In this document: one piece after another, positions 32,122-40,903 of the stretch
Numbering within the stretch: position 1 is the first letter of the stretch
Layout: each line of letters begins with the position of its first letter
Assembly: GCA_004321905.1 (NCBI GenBank)
Contig: SCQF01000009.1
Span: forward strand, 1-64,000
Direction: 5' to 3'
Source of the DNA: Verrucomicrobiota bacterium
GTDB taxonomy: Bacteria; Verrucomicrobiota; Kiritimatiellia; CAIQIC01
Length of the DNA stretch: 64,000 nucleotides
Program-made: the position numbers and the translations under genes
The notes under the pieces: model-generated
What the model saw: only the letters and a program-made list of their open reading frames with translations
Told to the model about the DNA's origin: nothing
Databases searched by the model: none

Positions 32122-33004
32122 GCATATCCTTGTTCCGCTCGACGGTTCCGCACCAGCGGAAGCCGCATTGCCTGCCGCCGCGTTTTTGGCAGCGCAAGGC
32201 AACGCACGCGTCACGCTGCTGCACATCATCGAACGCGACGCGCCCGCCACTATCCACGGCGCGCGGCATCTGCGGCAGTGCGACGAAGCCTGCGCCTATC
32301 TCGACGAAATCCGCCAGCGTGCGTTTGCGCCGGAAGCTGCCGTGACCTGCCACGTCCACGAGGCTGCTTTCGCGGATGTCGCGCGCGGCATCGTGGAGCA
32401 CGAAGATGAACTCGCGCCCGATTTGATTGTGCTGTGCGCGCACGGCAGCCGCGGCCTGCGCGAGCGAATTTTCGGGCGCATTGCGCAACAGGTCGTTGGC
32501 ATGGGCCGCGTACCGGTGTTGCTAATCCATCCGCCGGCCAGCGGCGCGGCAGCCTTCGACTGCCGCAGAATTCTCGTGCCGGAAGATGGTCAAGCGGAAC
32601 ATGAAATCGGCTTGCAAGTGGCCGCCGATCTCGCGCGCGCGACCGCTGCGCAATTGGAACTGCTTTTCGTCGTACCGACCACTGCCACGCTCTCCGGTAG
32701 CGAGGCCGCGGCGAGTCAGTTATTGCCCGGCGCAACGCGGGTGATGCTCAATCTGGCTGAACTCGGTGCGCGCCAACATCTCCAGCAACATCTCATCACT
32801 TTGGTTGGTGTCCAGGCACAGGCGCACGTGCTACGCGGCGACCCCGCGCGCGAAGTTTGTGCCACCGCGGAAAAGCTGAATGCCGATCTTGTCGTCTTGG
32901 CGACCCACGGCAAGGCCGGAGCGGAGGCCTTTTGGAGCGGCAGCGTCGCCGCGAAAATCATTCGCACCTGTACGCGTCCACTATTGCTCGTTTCGGCGCG
33001 GTAG
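32114..33004 (+). CDS. Universal stress protein, tandem UspA domains
   Basis: 296 residues with two Usp domains: residues 1-145 (FKHILVPLDGS ... VLCAHGSRGLRERIFGRIAQQV) and about 155-296 (RILVPEDGQ ... VVLATHGKAGAEAFWSGSVAAKI). The G-2x-G-9x-G-S/T ATP-binding pattern is partly degenerate in both. Strong AGGAGG SD lies within the mntH end, so the two are probably translationally coupled. Confidence 0.88.
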   Translation: MFKHILVPLDGSAPAEAALPAAAFLAAQGNARVTLLHIIERDAPATIHGARHLRQCDEACAYLDEIRQRAFAPEAAVTCHVHEAAFADVARGIVEHEDELAPDLIVLCAHGSRGLRERIFGRIAQQVVGMGRVPVLLIHPPASGAAAFDCRRILVPEDGQAEHEIGLQVAADLARATAAQLELLFVVPTTATLSGSEAAASQLLPGATRVMLNLAELGARQHLQQHLITLVGVQAQAHVLRGDPAREVCATAEKLNADLVVLATHGKAGAEAFWSGSVAAKIIRTCTRPLLLVSAR

Positions 33005-33053
33005 TTTTGGAGGCAGCGGGCGGGTTTGCTATAACATGCGGCACGGAGACGCG

Positions 33054-33464
33054 ATGATGAAGAAAATTGAATGGAGCCAGAAACTGGCTGTGGGCGTAGA
33101 AGTGATTGATGGGCAGCACCAGCAATGGATTCAGCGGTTCAACGACGTAGCCGCCGCGATTGCCACCCAGGAAGGGCCTGTGCAAATCGGCAAGACACTC
33201 ACCTTCCTGGTGGACTACACCCGGCAACATTTTGCCACCGAAGAAAAAATCATGACTGCCGCCGGTTACCCAGATTTGCCCGCACATCTCGCGCAACATC
33301 ACGAGTTGACCCAAACGCTACAGGACTTGCTGCGCGACTTTGAAGAGGAAGGCGCGACGCAGAAATTGGCGGAGATCGTCGGTTCCTATCTTCGCCACTG
33401 GCTCATCAACCACATCCAAGAAACCGACCGCAAGTTCGGCGCATACGCACAGCAGAAGAAATAA
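33054..33464 (+). CDS. Bacteriohemerythrin
   Basis: 136 residues, four-helix O2-binding protein with a diiron site. All seven ligands are present in register: H22, H59, E63, H78, H82, H120 and D125. Two tandem ATGs (33054, 33057). Soluble, cytoplasmic, no fused sensor domain. O2 storage or scavenging next to a metal importer and stress protein is a sensible but unproven grouping. Confidence 0.93.
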   Translation: MMKKIEWSQKLAVGVEVIDGQHQQWIQRFNDVAAAIATQEGPVQIGKTLTFLVDYTRQHFATEEKIMTAAGYPDLPAHLAQHHELTQTLQDLLRDFEEEGATQKLAEIVGSYLRHWLINHIQETDRKFGAYAQQKK

Positions 33465-33471
33465 GCACAGT

Positions 33472-33486
33472 TTCCAAGCCTTGGAA
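33472..33486. repeat. Palindrome, single copy
   Basis: Perfect TTCCAA-GCC-TTGGAA 7 bp after the hemerythrin stop, in the convergent gap to ppdK. Confidence 0.87.
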
Positions 33487-33495
33487 AAGTAGTTT

Positions 33496-33570
33496 GTAGG
33501 GGCGCAGACTTGCTGCGCCCAATGTGTATTGCGTGCGAAATAAACGGGCGCAGCAAGTCTGCGCCCCTAC
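33496..33570. repeat. Perfect 25-bp-arm inverted repeat
   Basis: Arms start GTAGGGGCGCAGACTTGC and end with its exact complement GCGCCCCTAC, around 25 bp. Same GTAGGGGC...GCCCCTAC class as near 63.9 kb. Confidence 0.8.
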
Positions 33571-33579
33571 GTAAAAACG

Positions 33580-33615
33580 AATCGGCCGGATTCCCGTAAG
33601 GAAATCCGGCCGATT
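33580..33615. terminator. Bidirectional terminator-like hairpin between hemerythrin and ppdK
   Basis: AATCGGCCGGATT pairs with AATCCGGCCGATT around CCCGTAAGGA; located just downstream of the ppdK stop on the minus strand. Confidence 0.65.
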
Positions 33616-33631
33616 GCTTTGAACCTTACGC

Positions 33632-36400
33632 TTACTTGCCGGCGATGGCCGCCTGGGCCGCCGCGAGGCGCGCGATCGGTACGCGATAGGGCGAACAGCT
33701 GACGTAGTTCAAGCCCACTTTGTAGCAGAACTTGACGCTGTTCGGATCGCCACCGTGTTCGCCGCAGATGCCGCACTTCAGCTCAGGCCGGGTCTCGCGA
33801 CCGGCCTTCACCGCCATCTGCACCAATTGGCCGACGCCACCCTGATCCAAGGTCTGGAACGGGTCGGTCGGGAGGATCTTCTCGGCGAGGTACGCCGGGA
33901 GGAACGTGCCGATGTCGTCGCGGCTGAAACCGAACGTCATCTGCGTGAGGTCGTTAGTGCCGAAGCTGAAGAACTCCGCGCTTTCCGCGATCTGGCCGGC
34001 GACGAGCGCCGCGCGCGGAATCTCGATCATCGTGCCGACCATATACTTCACCTTGGACTTGCGATCCTTGATGATCTTGTCGGCGGTTTCGCGGATGATC
34101 TTCGCGCAGAAGTCCACCTCGGCCTTCGTGCCGACGAGCGGGACCATGATCTCCGGGAAGACCTTGATCTTCTGCTTCTCGACGTTGCACGCGGCCTCGA
34201 TGATCGCCTGGGTCTGCATGACGCAGAGTTCCGGGTAGGTGATCGAGAGGCGGCAGCCACGGTGACCGAGCATCGGGTTCATCTCGTGGAGCTGCTTGAC
34301 GCGCTGGGCCACCACTTCGACGCTGACGCCGAGGCGCTGGGCCATTTCTTCCTGCGCGGGGCCGTTATGCGGCACGAACTCGTGCAACGGCGGGTCAATC
34401 AGCCGGATGGTGACGGGCAGATTGTTCATCGCCGTGAAGATGCCTTCGAAGTCGCTGCGTTGCAGCGGCAGGAGCTTCGCAAGCGCTTTCTCGCGGCCGG
34501 CGAGATCGGCGGCCAAGATGAACTCGCGGACGGACCAGATGCGGTCGCCCTCGAAGAACATATGCTCCGTACGGCAGAGGCCGATGCCTTCCGCGCCGAA
34601 GTTGCGCGCGGCTTGCGCGTCCTTCGGCAGGTCGGCGTTGGTGCGAACTTTCATCTTGCGATATTTGTCCGACCAGTCGGAAACCTGCTTATAGAGTTTG
34701 TAGATCGGGTGCTTCTGGGCTTCTTTGCTGCCATTGACCACGCCGTTGACCACCGGGCTCGCCTCGGTCGGAATCTGGCCGAGATAGACGATGCCGGTCG
34801 AGCCGTTGAGGCTGATCCAGTCGCCCGCCTTGAGCATCGTGCTGCCGCAGGTGACGGTCTTGTTCTTGTAATCAATCTGCATCGTGCTCGCGCCGGTGAT
34901 GCAGCACTTGCCCCAGCCGCGCGCGACGACGGCCGCATGGCTCGTCATGCCGCCGGTGGTCGTCAGGATGCCCTGCGCGGCCCACATGCCGCCGACGTCT
35001 TCCGGGCTGGTCTCGTGACGGACGAGGATCAGCTTCTCGTTCGGGCTGGTCTTGATGATCGCTTCGGCTTCGTGCGCGTCGAACACAATCTTGCCGACGC
35101 CGGCACCCGGGCCCGCGGGCAAACCGGAGGTCAACTGTTTGGCCTTCTTCTCTTCCTTGATGTCGAAGATCGGGAAGAGCAACTGTTCGAGGTCGCCGCC
35201 GCTGACGGTCATGAGCGCCTGTTCCGGGGTCAGGACTTTTTCCTGCGCCTTGCCGGTATAAACATCTTTGCCCGTCGCCATTTCCACTGCCCAGCGGACG
35301 CCGGCGAGACCGGTGCGCTTGGCGTTACGGGTCTGGAGCATCCAGAGTTTGCCGCGTTCCACGGTGAACTCGACATCTTGCGGATACTTGTAGTGCTTCT
35401 CGAGCTTTTTCATGATCTCGTGAAGCTGCTTGCTCGCGGCTTTCCACAGCGGGTTGGTCTCGTTGACCATCTCGTCGAGGTGCTTCGGCGTGCGGATGCC
35501 GGCGACGACGTCTTCGCCCTGCGCGTCAATCAGATACTCGCCCATTGCCTTGCTGTCGCCGGTCGAGCCGTCGCGCGTGAACGCCACGCCCGTGCCGGAA
35601 TCTTCGCCCATGTTACCGAACACCATCGAACAGATGTTGACCGCGGTGCCGATCATGCCGGTGATCTTGTTGATCTGGCGGTATTTCTCGGCGCGTTCGC
35701 TGTTCCACGAACCGAACACGGCGTTGATTGAGAGGCGGAGCTGTTCCATCGGATCTTGCGGGAACGGCTTCTTGACGTGTTCTTGATAGACGCGCTTATA
35801 AATTTCGACGAGTTCCTTGAGTTGCGTCGCCGTCAGGTCGTTGTCCTGTTTCGCGCCGTATTTTTGTTTCAGCGCGCTCATCTGGTGCTCGAAATGCTCG
35901 TGCTCGAGGCCGCTGGAAGGACCCATCACCACGTCGCCGAACATGTCAATGAACCGGCGGTAGCAATCCCAGCCTGTACGTTCGTTGCCGGTTTCCTTGA
36001 TGAAACCGAGCACCGACTTGTCGTTGAGACCGAGGTTGAGGACGGTGTCCATCATGCCCGGCATCGAAACCGCGGCGCCGGAGCGGACGCTGACGAGCAG
36101 CGGATTCACCGGCGCGCCGAGCTTCTTGCCCATCATCTTCTCGAGCTGGCCGAGCTTGGCTTTGACCTGATCCATCATGCCCGGCGCATATTCGCCGTGG
36201 TGCTTGCTGTAGTAGGCACACGCCTCGGTGGAGATCGTGAAGCCCGGGGGCACCGGCAGGTTCGCGTGGGCCATCTCGGCCAGGTTCGCGCCTTTGCCGC
36301 CGAGGACGGCCTTCATCGTCTGGTCGCCTTCGGTGTGTTTCTTGCCGAAGCCGTAGAAAAAGACGTATTGCTTCTTCGTTTTCTTTACTGTTTTAGCCAT
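33632..36400 (-). CDS. ppdK: Pyruvate, phosphate dikinase
   Basis: Interconverts pyruvate + ATP + Pi with PEP + AMP + PPi. N-terminal ATP-grasp domain (GGKGANLAEMA at about 32), central phosphohistidine domain TGGMTSHAAVVARGWGKCC (catalytic His near 489) and C-terminal PEP/pyruvate barrel ending CGICGEHGGDPNSV. 922 residues, intact. SD AAGGAAG. In an anaerobe it can serve in glycolysis with PPi or in gluconeogenesis. Confidence 0.97.
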   Translation of the reverse strand: MAKTVKKTKKQYVFFYGFGKKHTEGDQTMKAVLGGKGANLAEMAHANLPVPPGFTISTEACAYYSKHHGEYAPGMMDQVKAKLGQLEKMMGKKLGAPVNPLLVSVRSGAAVSMPGMMDTVLNLGLNDKSVLGFIKETGNERTGWDCYRRFIDMFGDVVMGPSSGLEHEHFEHQMSALKQKYGAKQDNDLTATQLKELVEIYKRVYQEHVKKPFPQDPMEQLRLSINAVFGSWNSERAEKYRQINKITGMIGTAVNICSMVFGNMGEDSGTGVAFTRDGSTGDSKAMGEYLIDAQGEDVVAGIRTPKHLDEMVNETNPLWKAASKQLHEIMKKLEKHYKYPQDVEFTVERGKLWMLQTRNAKRTGLAGVRWAVEMATGKDVYTGKAQEKVLTPEQALMTVSGGDLEQLLFPIFDIKEEKKAKQLTSGLPAGPGAGVGKIVFDAHEAEAIIKTSPNEKLILVRHETSPEDVGGMWAAQGILTTTGGMTSHAAVVARGWGKCCITGASTMQIDYKNKTVTCGSTMLKAGDWISLNGSTGIVYLGQIPTEASPVVNGVVNGSKEAQKHPIYKLYKQVSDWSDKYRKMKVRTNADLPKDAQAARNFGAEGIGLCRTEHMFFEGDRIWSVREFILAADLAGREKALAKLLPLQRSDFEGIFTAMNNLPVTIRLIDPPLHEFVPHNGPAQEEMAQRLGVSVEVVAQRVKQLHEMNPMLGHRGCRLSITYPELCVMQTQAIIEAACNVEKQKIKVFPEIMVPLVGTKAEVDFCAKIIRETADKIIKDRKSKVKYMVGTMIEIPRAALVAGQIAESAEFFSFGTNDLTQMTFGFSRDDIGTFLPAYLAEKILPTDPFQTLDQGGVGQLVQMAVKAGRETRPELKCGICGEHGGDPNSVKFCYKVGLNYVSCSPYRVPIARLAAAQAAIAGK

Positions 36401-36981
36401 GTTTCGCTTCCTTTTGGATGTAACGGTTTATGCTAGCTGCCGAACAAAAACGGCGCGCATGTTACGGATGCCTCCCGATGGTGTCAAGGTTAGGTTTGGG
36501 TGCATTTTCCAAGGCTGGGGATTCAAGGCTAAAGGGCAACCGGGCGATGAGACCTGTGGTCGTTAGGGACTTGGTAGTGATGGCGTTTGTGGGGCCGCGC
36601 GTTGAGTGGCCCTTCAACCCAGCGTAGTTCGGCCCCGGTGATCGTCCGGAAGGCGCGGTTTTTCGGGAAGTATTGCCGCACCCCTGGAAAAGCCATCGTT
36701 CTTCCAGTTTGCACGGTAGATCCTCTCTACTGTAGCTCAATCATTTTTTCATCCTTCCGCAATCTGAATTAAACAAAAGGACTTGACCTTGTGCCCGAGC
36801 TTTACCTGAAAAGAGGTTTGGGTGGCTGATTAACTCCAGCAGGCCCAACCGGTAGTGTTTTGAGCAGATGAAGCCGACGGCGCAGAGATAGCTCAAGCCC
36901 GGCATGGGTTGCCCGGTCAGGGGCCGGGTCTACAGATCAAAGTTGCAGGCCGCGTGCCCTCACGCGGCGCGGTTCTGCGGT
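36401..36981. other. 581-bp gap with gene remnants
   Basis: No convincing intact gene. It includes a degenerate palindrome (36507-36521), open stretches of low coding quality, and a 54-codon minus-strand frame (36741-36905) beginning MPGLSYLC. Its first bases (36881-36902) match 21 of 22 bases of the sulfatase-maturase 3' coding region (37673-37694), in the same orientation. Confidence 0.5.
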
Positions 36982-37206
36982 TCACAAATGTGTCAACAAC
37001 TCTTCGGCGGTGAGTTCGGCATCGCGGAGAATTTTGTTGAGCAAGCCGGGGCCGATGACTTCGCCGGCGTGAATGGGCACCACGGTGCAACGGCCATCGG
37101 GATGGCGTAGAAAATGATGACTACCCTTGATGCGGATGACTTCGAAACCGGCGTGCTTCAATGCGGCCACTAATTCACGTCCACGTAGGCGGGGCAAGCG
37201 CGGCAC
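36982..37206 (-). CDS. hicA: HicA-type mRNA interferase toxin
   Basis: 74 residues, double-stranded-RNA-binding-like fold: RGRELVAALKHAGFEVIRIKGSHHFLRHPDGRCTVVPIHAGEVIGPGLLNKILRDA. The catalytic His lies in GSHHFLRHPDG. A GTG start 1 bp after the hicB stop is chosen; no ATG exists in frame at this position. Order is antitoxin first, toxin second. Confidence 0.88.
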   Translation of the reverse strand: MPRLPRLRGRELVAALKHAGFEVIRIKGSHHFLRHPDGRCTVVPIHAGEVIGPGLLNKILRDAELTAEELLTHL

Positions 37207-37207
37207 A

Positions 37208-37417
37208 TCACACCTCGACCATCTGCATGCCGACAAATTCTGCGGACGGTGTTTTTTCCGCTTCGACCTCCAAGCAGAGTGCAATGGCTTCACGCACCCG
37301 CTTCATCAGTGTGTCGAGCGACTTGGCTTGGGTGTGGCAGCCGGGCAGTTCCGGCACCGTGGCCACAAAGTAGTTCTCGGAATCCTTCTCGATAATGACT
37401 TTGTATACTTTTTTCAT
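37208..37417 (-). CDS. hicB: HicB-type antitoxin
   Basis: 69 residues; partial RNase-H-like HicB fold (YKVIIEKDSENYFVATVPELPGCHTQAKSLDTLMKRVREAIALCLE). It lacks a DNA-binding C-terminal domain. ATG 37417 preferred over a GTG two codons upstream. Confidence 0.88.
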   Translation of the reverse strand: MKKVYKVIIEKDSENYFVATVPELPGCHTQAKSLDTLMKRVREAIALCLEVEAEKTPSAEFVGMQMVEV

Positions 37418-37477
37418 ACGCACCTGTGCGGACTCTACCGCGCACTCCTGCCATGCGCAAGCCCGGCGCGCTGCACT

Positions 37478-37562
37478 GAAAATTTTGACAGGATGAACAA
37501 GGTCAATCGGATGACAAGCGGCTAACTTTGTCGGCTATCCTGCCGATCCTGTTCATCCTGTC
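37478..37562. repeat. GACAGGATGAACA...GTTCATCCTGTC inverted repeat
   Basis: Arms of the common ACAGGATGAACA type between hicB and the sulfatase-maturase gene; possible terminator of the latter. Confidence 0.55.
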
Positions 37563-37568
37563 TAAGGC

Positions 37569-38810
37569 TCACTTCTTCTTCATGATCTCTGCGGCGGGGC
37601 GACCGGCTTGCACCAACTTGGCCATGGCGTCCATGTGCGGGGCGACGTGCGCGAAGTAGCGTTTGAGGCCGACGCAGAGATAGCTCAAACCCGGTTCACC
37701 GCTCGGCGTGTGCATAAAGCGGTGCTTCGGGCATTCGCCGTTGCAGGCGAAGAGGAATTCGCACTCGCGGCAATAGCGCGGCAACAACGTTTTTTTGTCG
37801 CGCCCGAATTTCTGCTGCTGCTCGCTCCACGCCATGGTCGTCAGCGGCTGGTCGCGCAGGTTGCCCAGCTTGTACTGCGGATAGACGAAGTGGTCGCAGG
37901 AATAGACGTCGCCGTTGTGCTCCAGAATCATGGCGTTGCCGCATTCCTCCGCATAGATGCAGAGCGTGCTGCCGTGGCCCACCCACGCGGCGAGCGTGGC
38001 ATCAAAGAGTTGTACGTAGATCTGGCCCACGTCGTGCCGCACCCATTCGTCGAAGATGGCGACCAGGAAATCGCCATAATCTTTCGAACGCACGCTCCAA
38101 TCCGTCACCACGGCTTGTTCACCTTGCGCTTGCAATTCCGGCGGGGTGGCCAGCGGCAGGCCGAGTTGCGCGGCCTGCGGGTTGGCGACGCGTTCGACGA
38201 TGGGGATGAACTGATGGAACGTGCTGCCGAGTTCCTTGAGGAATTTATAGACCTTCAGCGGATGCTGCGAATTGACGCGGTTGACCACCGTCAACGTGTT
38301 GAACTGCGCGCCGTGTTTCCGTAGCCGTGCGACGGCGGCGCAGACGGCATCGAAGGTGGATTGACCGCGCTTGTCGAGCCGGTAGGCGTCGTGCAATTCG
38401 CGCGGCCCATCAATGCTGACGCCGACCAAGAATTCGTTGGCGGCCAGAAACGCGCACCATTCGTCGTTGAGCAGCGTGGCATTGGTCTGGAAAGCATTGG
38501 TGATGCGGAGGCCGTCCGCGTATTTTTTTTGCAGCGCCACCACCTTGCGGAAGAAATCCACACCCATCAACGTCGGCTCGCCGCCTTGCCACGCAAAATT
38601 CAATTCCGGCGCGCCGCGGTGCGCCGCGATGTACTGTTTGACGTAGCTTTCCAGCACGTCGTCGCTGATCCGTGGGCTACGGTCGTCGCCGAACAACTTG
38701 GACTTTTCCAGATAAAAACAATAGGTGCAGTCCAGATTGCAGACCGGCCCAATCGGCTTGGTCATGATGTGAAAAGGCCGACCCGCGATTTTGCTGGTTG
38801 TCGTGCTCAT
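37569..38810 (-). CDS. Anaerobic sulfatase-maturating enzyme (radical SAM, SPASM)
   Basis: 413 residues. Converts an active-site Cys or Ser of sulfatases to formylglycine. Radical-SAM cluster C24/C28/C31 in CNLDCTYC; WQGGEPTLMG; C-terminal SPASM cysteines (CNAMILEHNGDVYSCDHF; LPRYCRECEFLFACNGECPKHR) bind two auxiliary [4Fe-4S] clusters. No sulfatase gene is in the window. Divergent from the PLD gene with a palindrome pair between them. Confidence 0.93.
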   Translation of the reverse strand: MSTTTSKIAGRPFHIMTKPIGPVCNLDCTYCFYLEKSKLFGDDRSPRISDDVLESYVKQYIAAHRGAPELNFAWQGGEPTLMGVDFFRKVVALQKKYADGLRITNAFQTNATLLNDEWCAFLAANEFLVGVSIDGPRELHDAYRLDKRGQSTFDAVCAAVARLRKHGAQFNTLTVVNRVNSQHPLKVYKFLKELGSTFHQFIPIVERVANPQAAQLGLPLATPPELQAQGEQAVVTDWSVRSKDYGDFLVAIFDEWVRHDVGQIYVQLFDATLAAWVGHGSTLCIYAEECGNAMILEHNGDVYSCDHFVYPQYKLGNLRDQPLTTMAWSEQQQKFGRDKKTLLPRYCRECEFLFACNGECPKHRFMHTPSGEPGLSYLCVGLKRYFAHVAPHMDAMAKLVQAGRPAAEIMKKK

Positions 38811-38852
38811 GCGCGGCGGAACCCTACGTCATTGGATGGCGCGCTGCAACTT

Positions 38853-38899
38853 TTCCAAAGCTTGGAAAAACGGCGCTTCGGGTTTTCCAAACGTTGGAA
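38853..38899. repeat. Palindrome pair, 32-bp period
   Basis: Perfect copies at 38853-38867 (centre AGC) and 38885-38899 (centre ACG) in a divergent junction. Confidence 0.92.
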
Positions 38900-38948
38900 G
38901 CCACGGTCCCGTGATTGGCAGAAAATTGGCGCAATGCTAGGATGCACC

Positions 38949-40100
38949 ATGTCTTTGCCGCTCACACAACCGAATGCCGACGCGGCCTTCACCTGGTATG
39001 CCGAAGGCCAGACATTTTTTGCCGCCATGCTCGCCGCCATTGCCGCGGCTCGCGTGAGCGTACGGCTGGAGACCTACATCTACGAAGCTGGTGGTGTGGG
39101 CGCACGTGTTGCCGCGGAACTCGAGGCGGCGGCCCGGCGCGGCGTGCGGGTGCAGGTGTTGGTGGACGCTTTTGGCAGCAGTGCGTTGCCGGGTTCATTT
39201 TGGGACAGCTTGCGCGCTGCCGGTGGCGAGGCGCGTGTGTTCAATCCCGTCCGGCTCAACTGGTTCGCCATCCGCAATCATCGCAAGCTGCTGGTGTGCG
39301 ACGATGCTGTGGCGCTGCTCGGTGGTTTCAACATCGCGCCGAATTATGAGGGCAATGGCGTCACGCACGGTTGGCGCGACGTGGCCGTACAAATGATCGG
39401 CGCACTGGCCGCAGCGTTGGGCGAAACGTTTGATCGGCTGTTCGTTCGTGCGTCGTTTGAGCATAAGCGCTGGTTACGTTTTCGACGGTCGGGCGAGAAA
39501 CTGGCGGTTAGCACCGACGGTTGTCAGTTGCTATTGAGCGGGCCGGGGCGCGGCGGCAGTCCGCTGGAGCGGGCGTTGCGACAGGATCTGCAGCGCGCGG
39601 CCACGGCGCAGCTCATGGTCGCCTATTTTCTCCCATCCCGACGGTTGCGCTATGCCTTGACGCGGATGGCGCGGCGCGGCGGCGCGGTGAAACTGATGCT
39701 GCCGGGCGAAACCGACATTGCGTTGTCCAAGCTGGCAGCGGAGAGCTTCTATCGCCGCTTGTTGGGCGCGGGCATCCACATCATGGAATATCAGCCACAG
39801 ATTTTGCATGCCAAGCTGTTCATTATCGGGGCTGCGGTTTATGTCGGCTCCTCGAATCTCGACCCGCGCAGCCTGAAGCTGAACTACGAAGTGATGGTAC
39901 GGCTGGAAGACCCGGCGGTGGCCGCGGCGGCGCGGGAAATTTTTGCCACGTGCCAGACGCATTGCCGCGAGGTGACGCGGGCCGAGTGGCGGCACGGGCG
40001 GTCGCTCTGGACGCGCTTGAAACAGCGTTTCGCCCGGTTCGTGCTGGCCCGACTGGATCCGTGGATCTCGCTGGCGCAATGGCGTGCGCTGCCGGATTAA
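38949..40100 (+). CDS. Phospholipase D/cardiolipin synthase family protein
   Basis: 383 residues with two PLD repeats. First HKD is canonical (HRKLLVCD near 116). The second reads HAKLFIIG, with Gly where Asp is expected, followed by the usual VYVGSSNLDPRS. There is no N-terminal membrane segment of the ClsA type, so it resembles ClsB/ClsC-like synthases. ATG 38949 with upstream AGGA chosen. Likely makes cardiolipin or another phosphatidyl transfer product, with some doubt due to the altered second motif. Confidence 0.8.
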   Translation: MSLPLTQPNADAAFTWYAEGQTFFAAMLAAIAAARVSVRLETYIYEAGGVGARVAAELEAAARRGVRVQVLVDAFGSSALPGSFWDSLRAAGGEARVFNPVRLNWFAIRNHRKLLVCDDAVALLGGFNIAPNYEGNGVTHGWRDVAVQMIGALAAALGETFDRLFVRASFEHKRWLRFRRSGEKLAVSTDGCQLLLSGPGRGGSPLERALRQDLQRAATAQLMVAYFLPSRRLRYALTRMARRGGAVKLMLPGETDIALSKLAAESFYRRLLGAGIHIMEYQPQILHAKLFIIGAAVYVGSSNLDPRSLKLNYEVMVRLEDPAVAAAAREIFATCQTHCREVTRAEWRHGRSLWTRLKQRFARFVLARLDPWISLAQWRALPD

Positions 40101-40114
40101 TCCAGACCTTGGAA
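40100..40114. repeat. Decayed palindrome copy
   Basis: ATCCAGACCTTGGAA overlapping the PLD stop; left arm decayed, right arm intact. Confidence 0.45.
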
Positions 40115-40171
40115 AACGGACGGCTGGCCGCGCCGCATTTTCCGTGGTAGTTTGCCGCCGTCACATCGCCG

Positions 40172-40903
40172 ATGAAAATCCGACTCGATCAACAACTCGT
40201 ACAGCGTGGACTGGCCGAAAGCCGTGAGAAAGCGCAACGCCTGATTCTCGCGGGCGAGGTGCGCGTCAACGATCAGGTGGCGACCAAGCCGGGCCACGAG
40301 GTGGCGGATGATGCCGCGATCACGGTGGCGCAGCCGGAACGGTTCGTCAGTCGCGGCGGCGAAAAATTGGAAGCGGCCTTTAAGGCGTTCCCGCTCGATG
40401 TGACCGGCAAAATCTGTTTGGACATCGGCGCTTCCACCGGCGGCTTCACCGATTGCCTGCTTCAGCATGGTGCGGCGCGCGTCTATGCCGTGGATGTGGG
40501 GCGTGGCCAGTTGCATCGGCGCTTGCACGATGACCCGCGGATCGTGGTCATGGATGGCGTCAACGCGCGCTACCTCCGGCCCGGCGATCTGCCGGCGCAG
40601 CCCACCGTGGTCACGATAGACGCGGCGTTCATCTCCTTGACCCTGTTGCTGCCCGCTGTTAAAGAACTGCTGGCGTCGGGCGGCGAGATCGTCACGCTCA
40701 TCAAGCCGCAGTTCGAGGCCGGTCGCGCGGAGGTCGGCAAAGGCGGTGTGGTGCGCGACGAGCGTATCCGCCAGCAGGTGATCGAACGCGTGCACCTGTT
40801 TGGCGAGCGTACGCTGGGGTTGCAGTGGTGTGGCCTGTGCGAATCGCCACTGCACGGCCCGGCGGGTAATGTGGAGTTTCTTGCGTATTGGAAAAAGCCA
40901 TGA
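40172..40903 (+). CDS. tlyA: TlyA-family rRNA 2'-O-methyltransferase
   Basis: 243 residues. S4 RNA-binding domain at the N-terminus (RLDQQLVQRGLAESREKAQRLILAGEV) and FtsJ-like methyltransferase domain with SAM motif DIGASTGGFTD near 84 and KPQFEAGR. TlyA methylates rRNA cytidines in several bacteria. Overlaps nadK by 4 nt (ATGA). Confidence 0.92.
   Translation: MKIRLDQQLVQRGLAESREKAQRLILAGEVRVNDQVATKPGHEVADDAAITVAQPERFVSRGGEKLEAAFKAFPLDVTGKICLDIGASTGGFTDCLLQHGAARVYAVDVGRGQLHRRLHDDPRIVVMDGVNARYLRPGDLPAQPTVVTIDAAFISLTLLLPAVKELLASGGEIVTLIKPQFEAGRAEVGKGGVVRDERIRQQVIERVHLFGERTLGLQWCGLCESPLHGPAGNVEFLAYWKKP

Noticed and set aside
33755-35731. 658-codon plus-strand open frame opposite ppdK
   Set aside because: Shadow of ppdK; His/Asp/Arg-rich low-complexity translation with no domain.
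36462-36740. 92-codon minus-strand ORF
   Set aside because: Low-quality composition, no SD, no recognisable domain; treated as remnant or repeat sequence.
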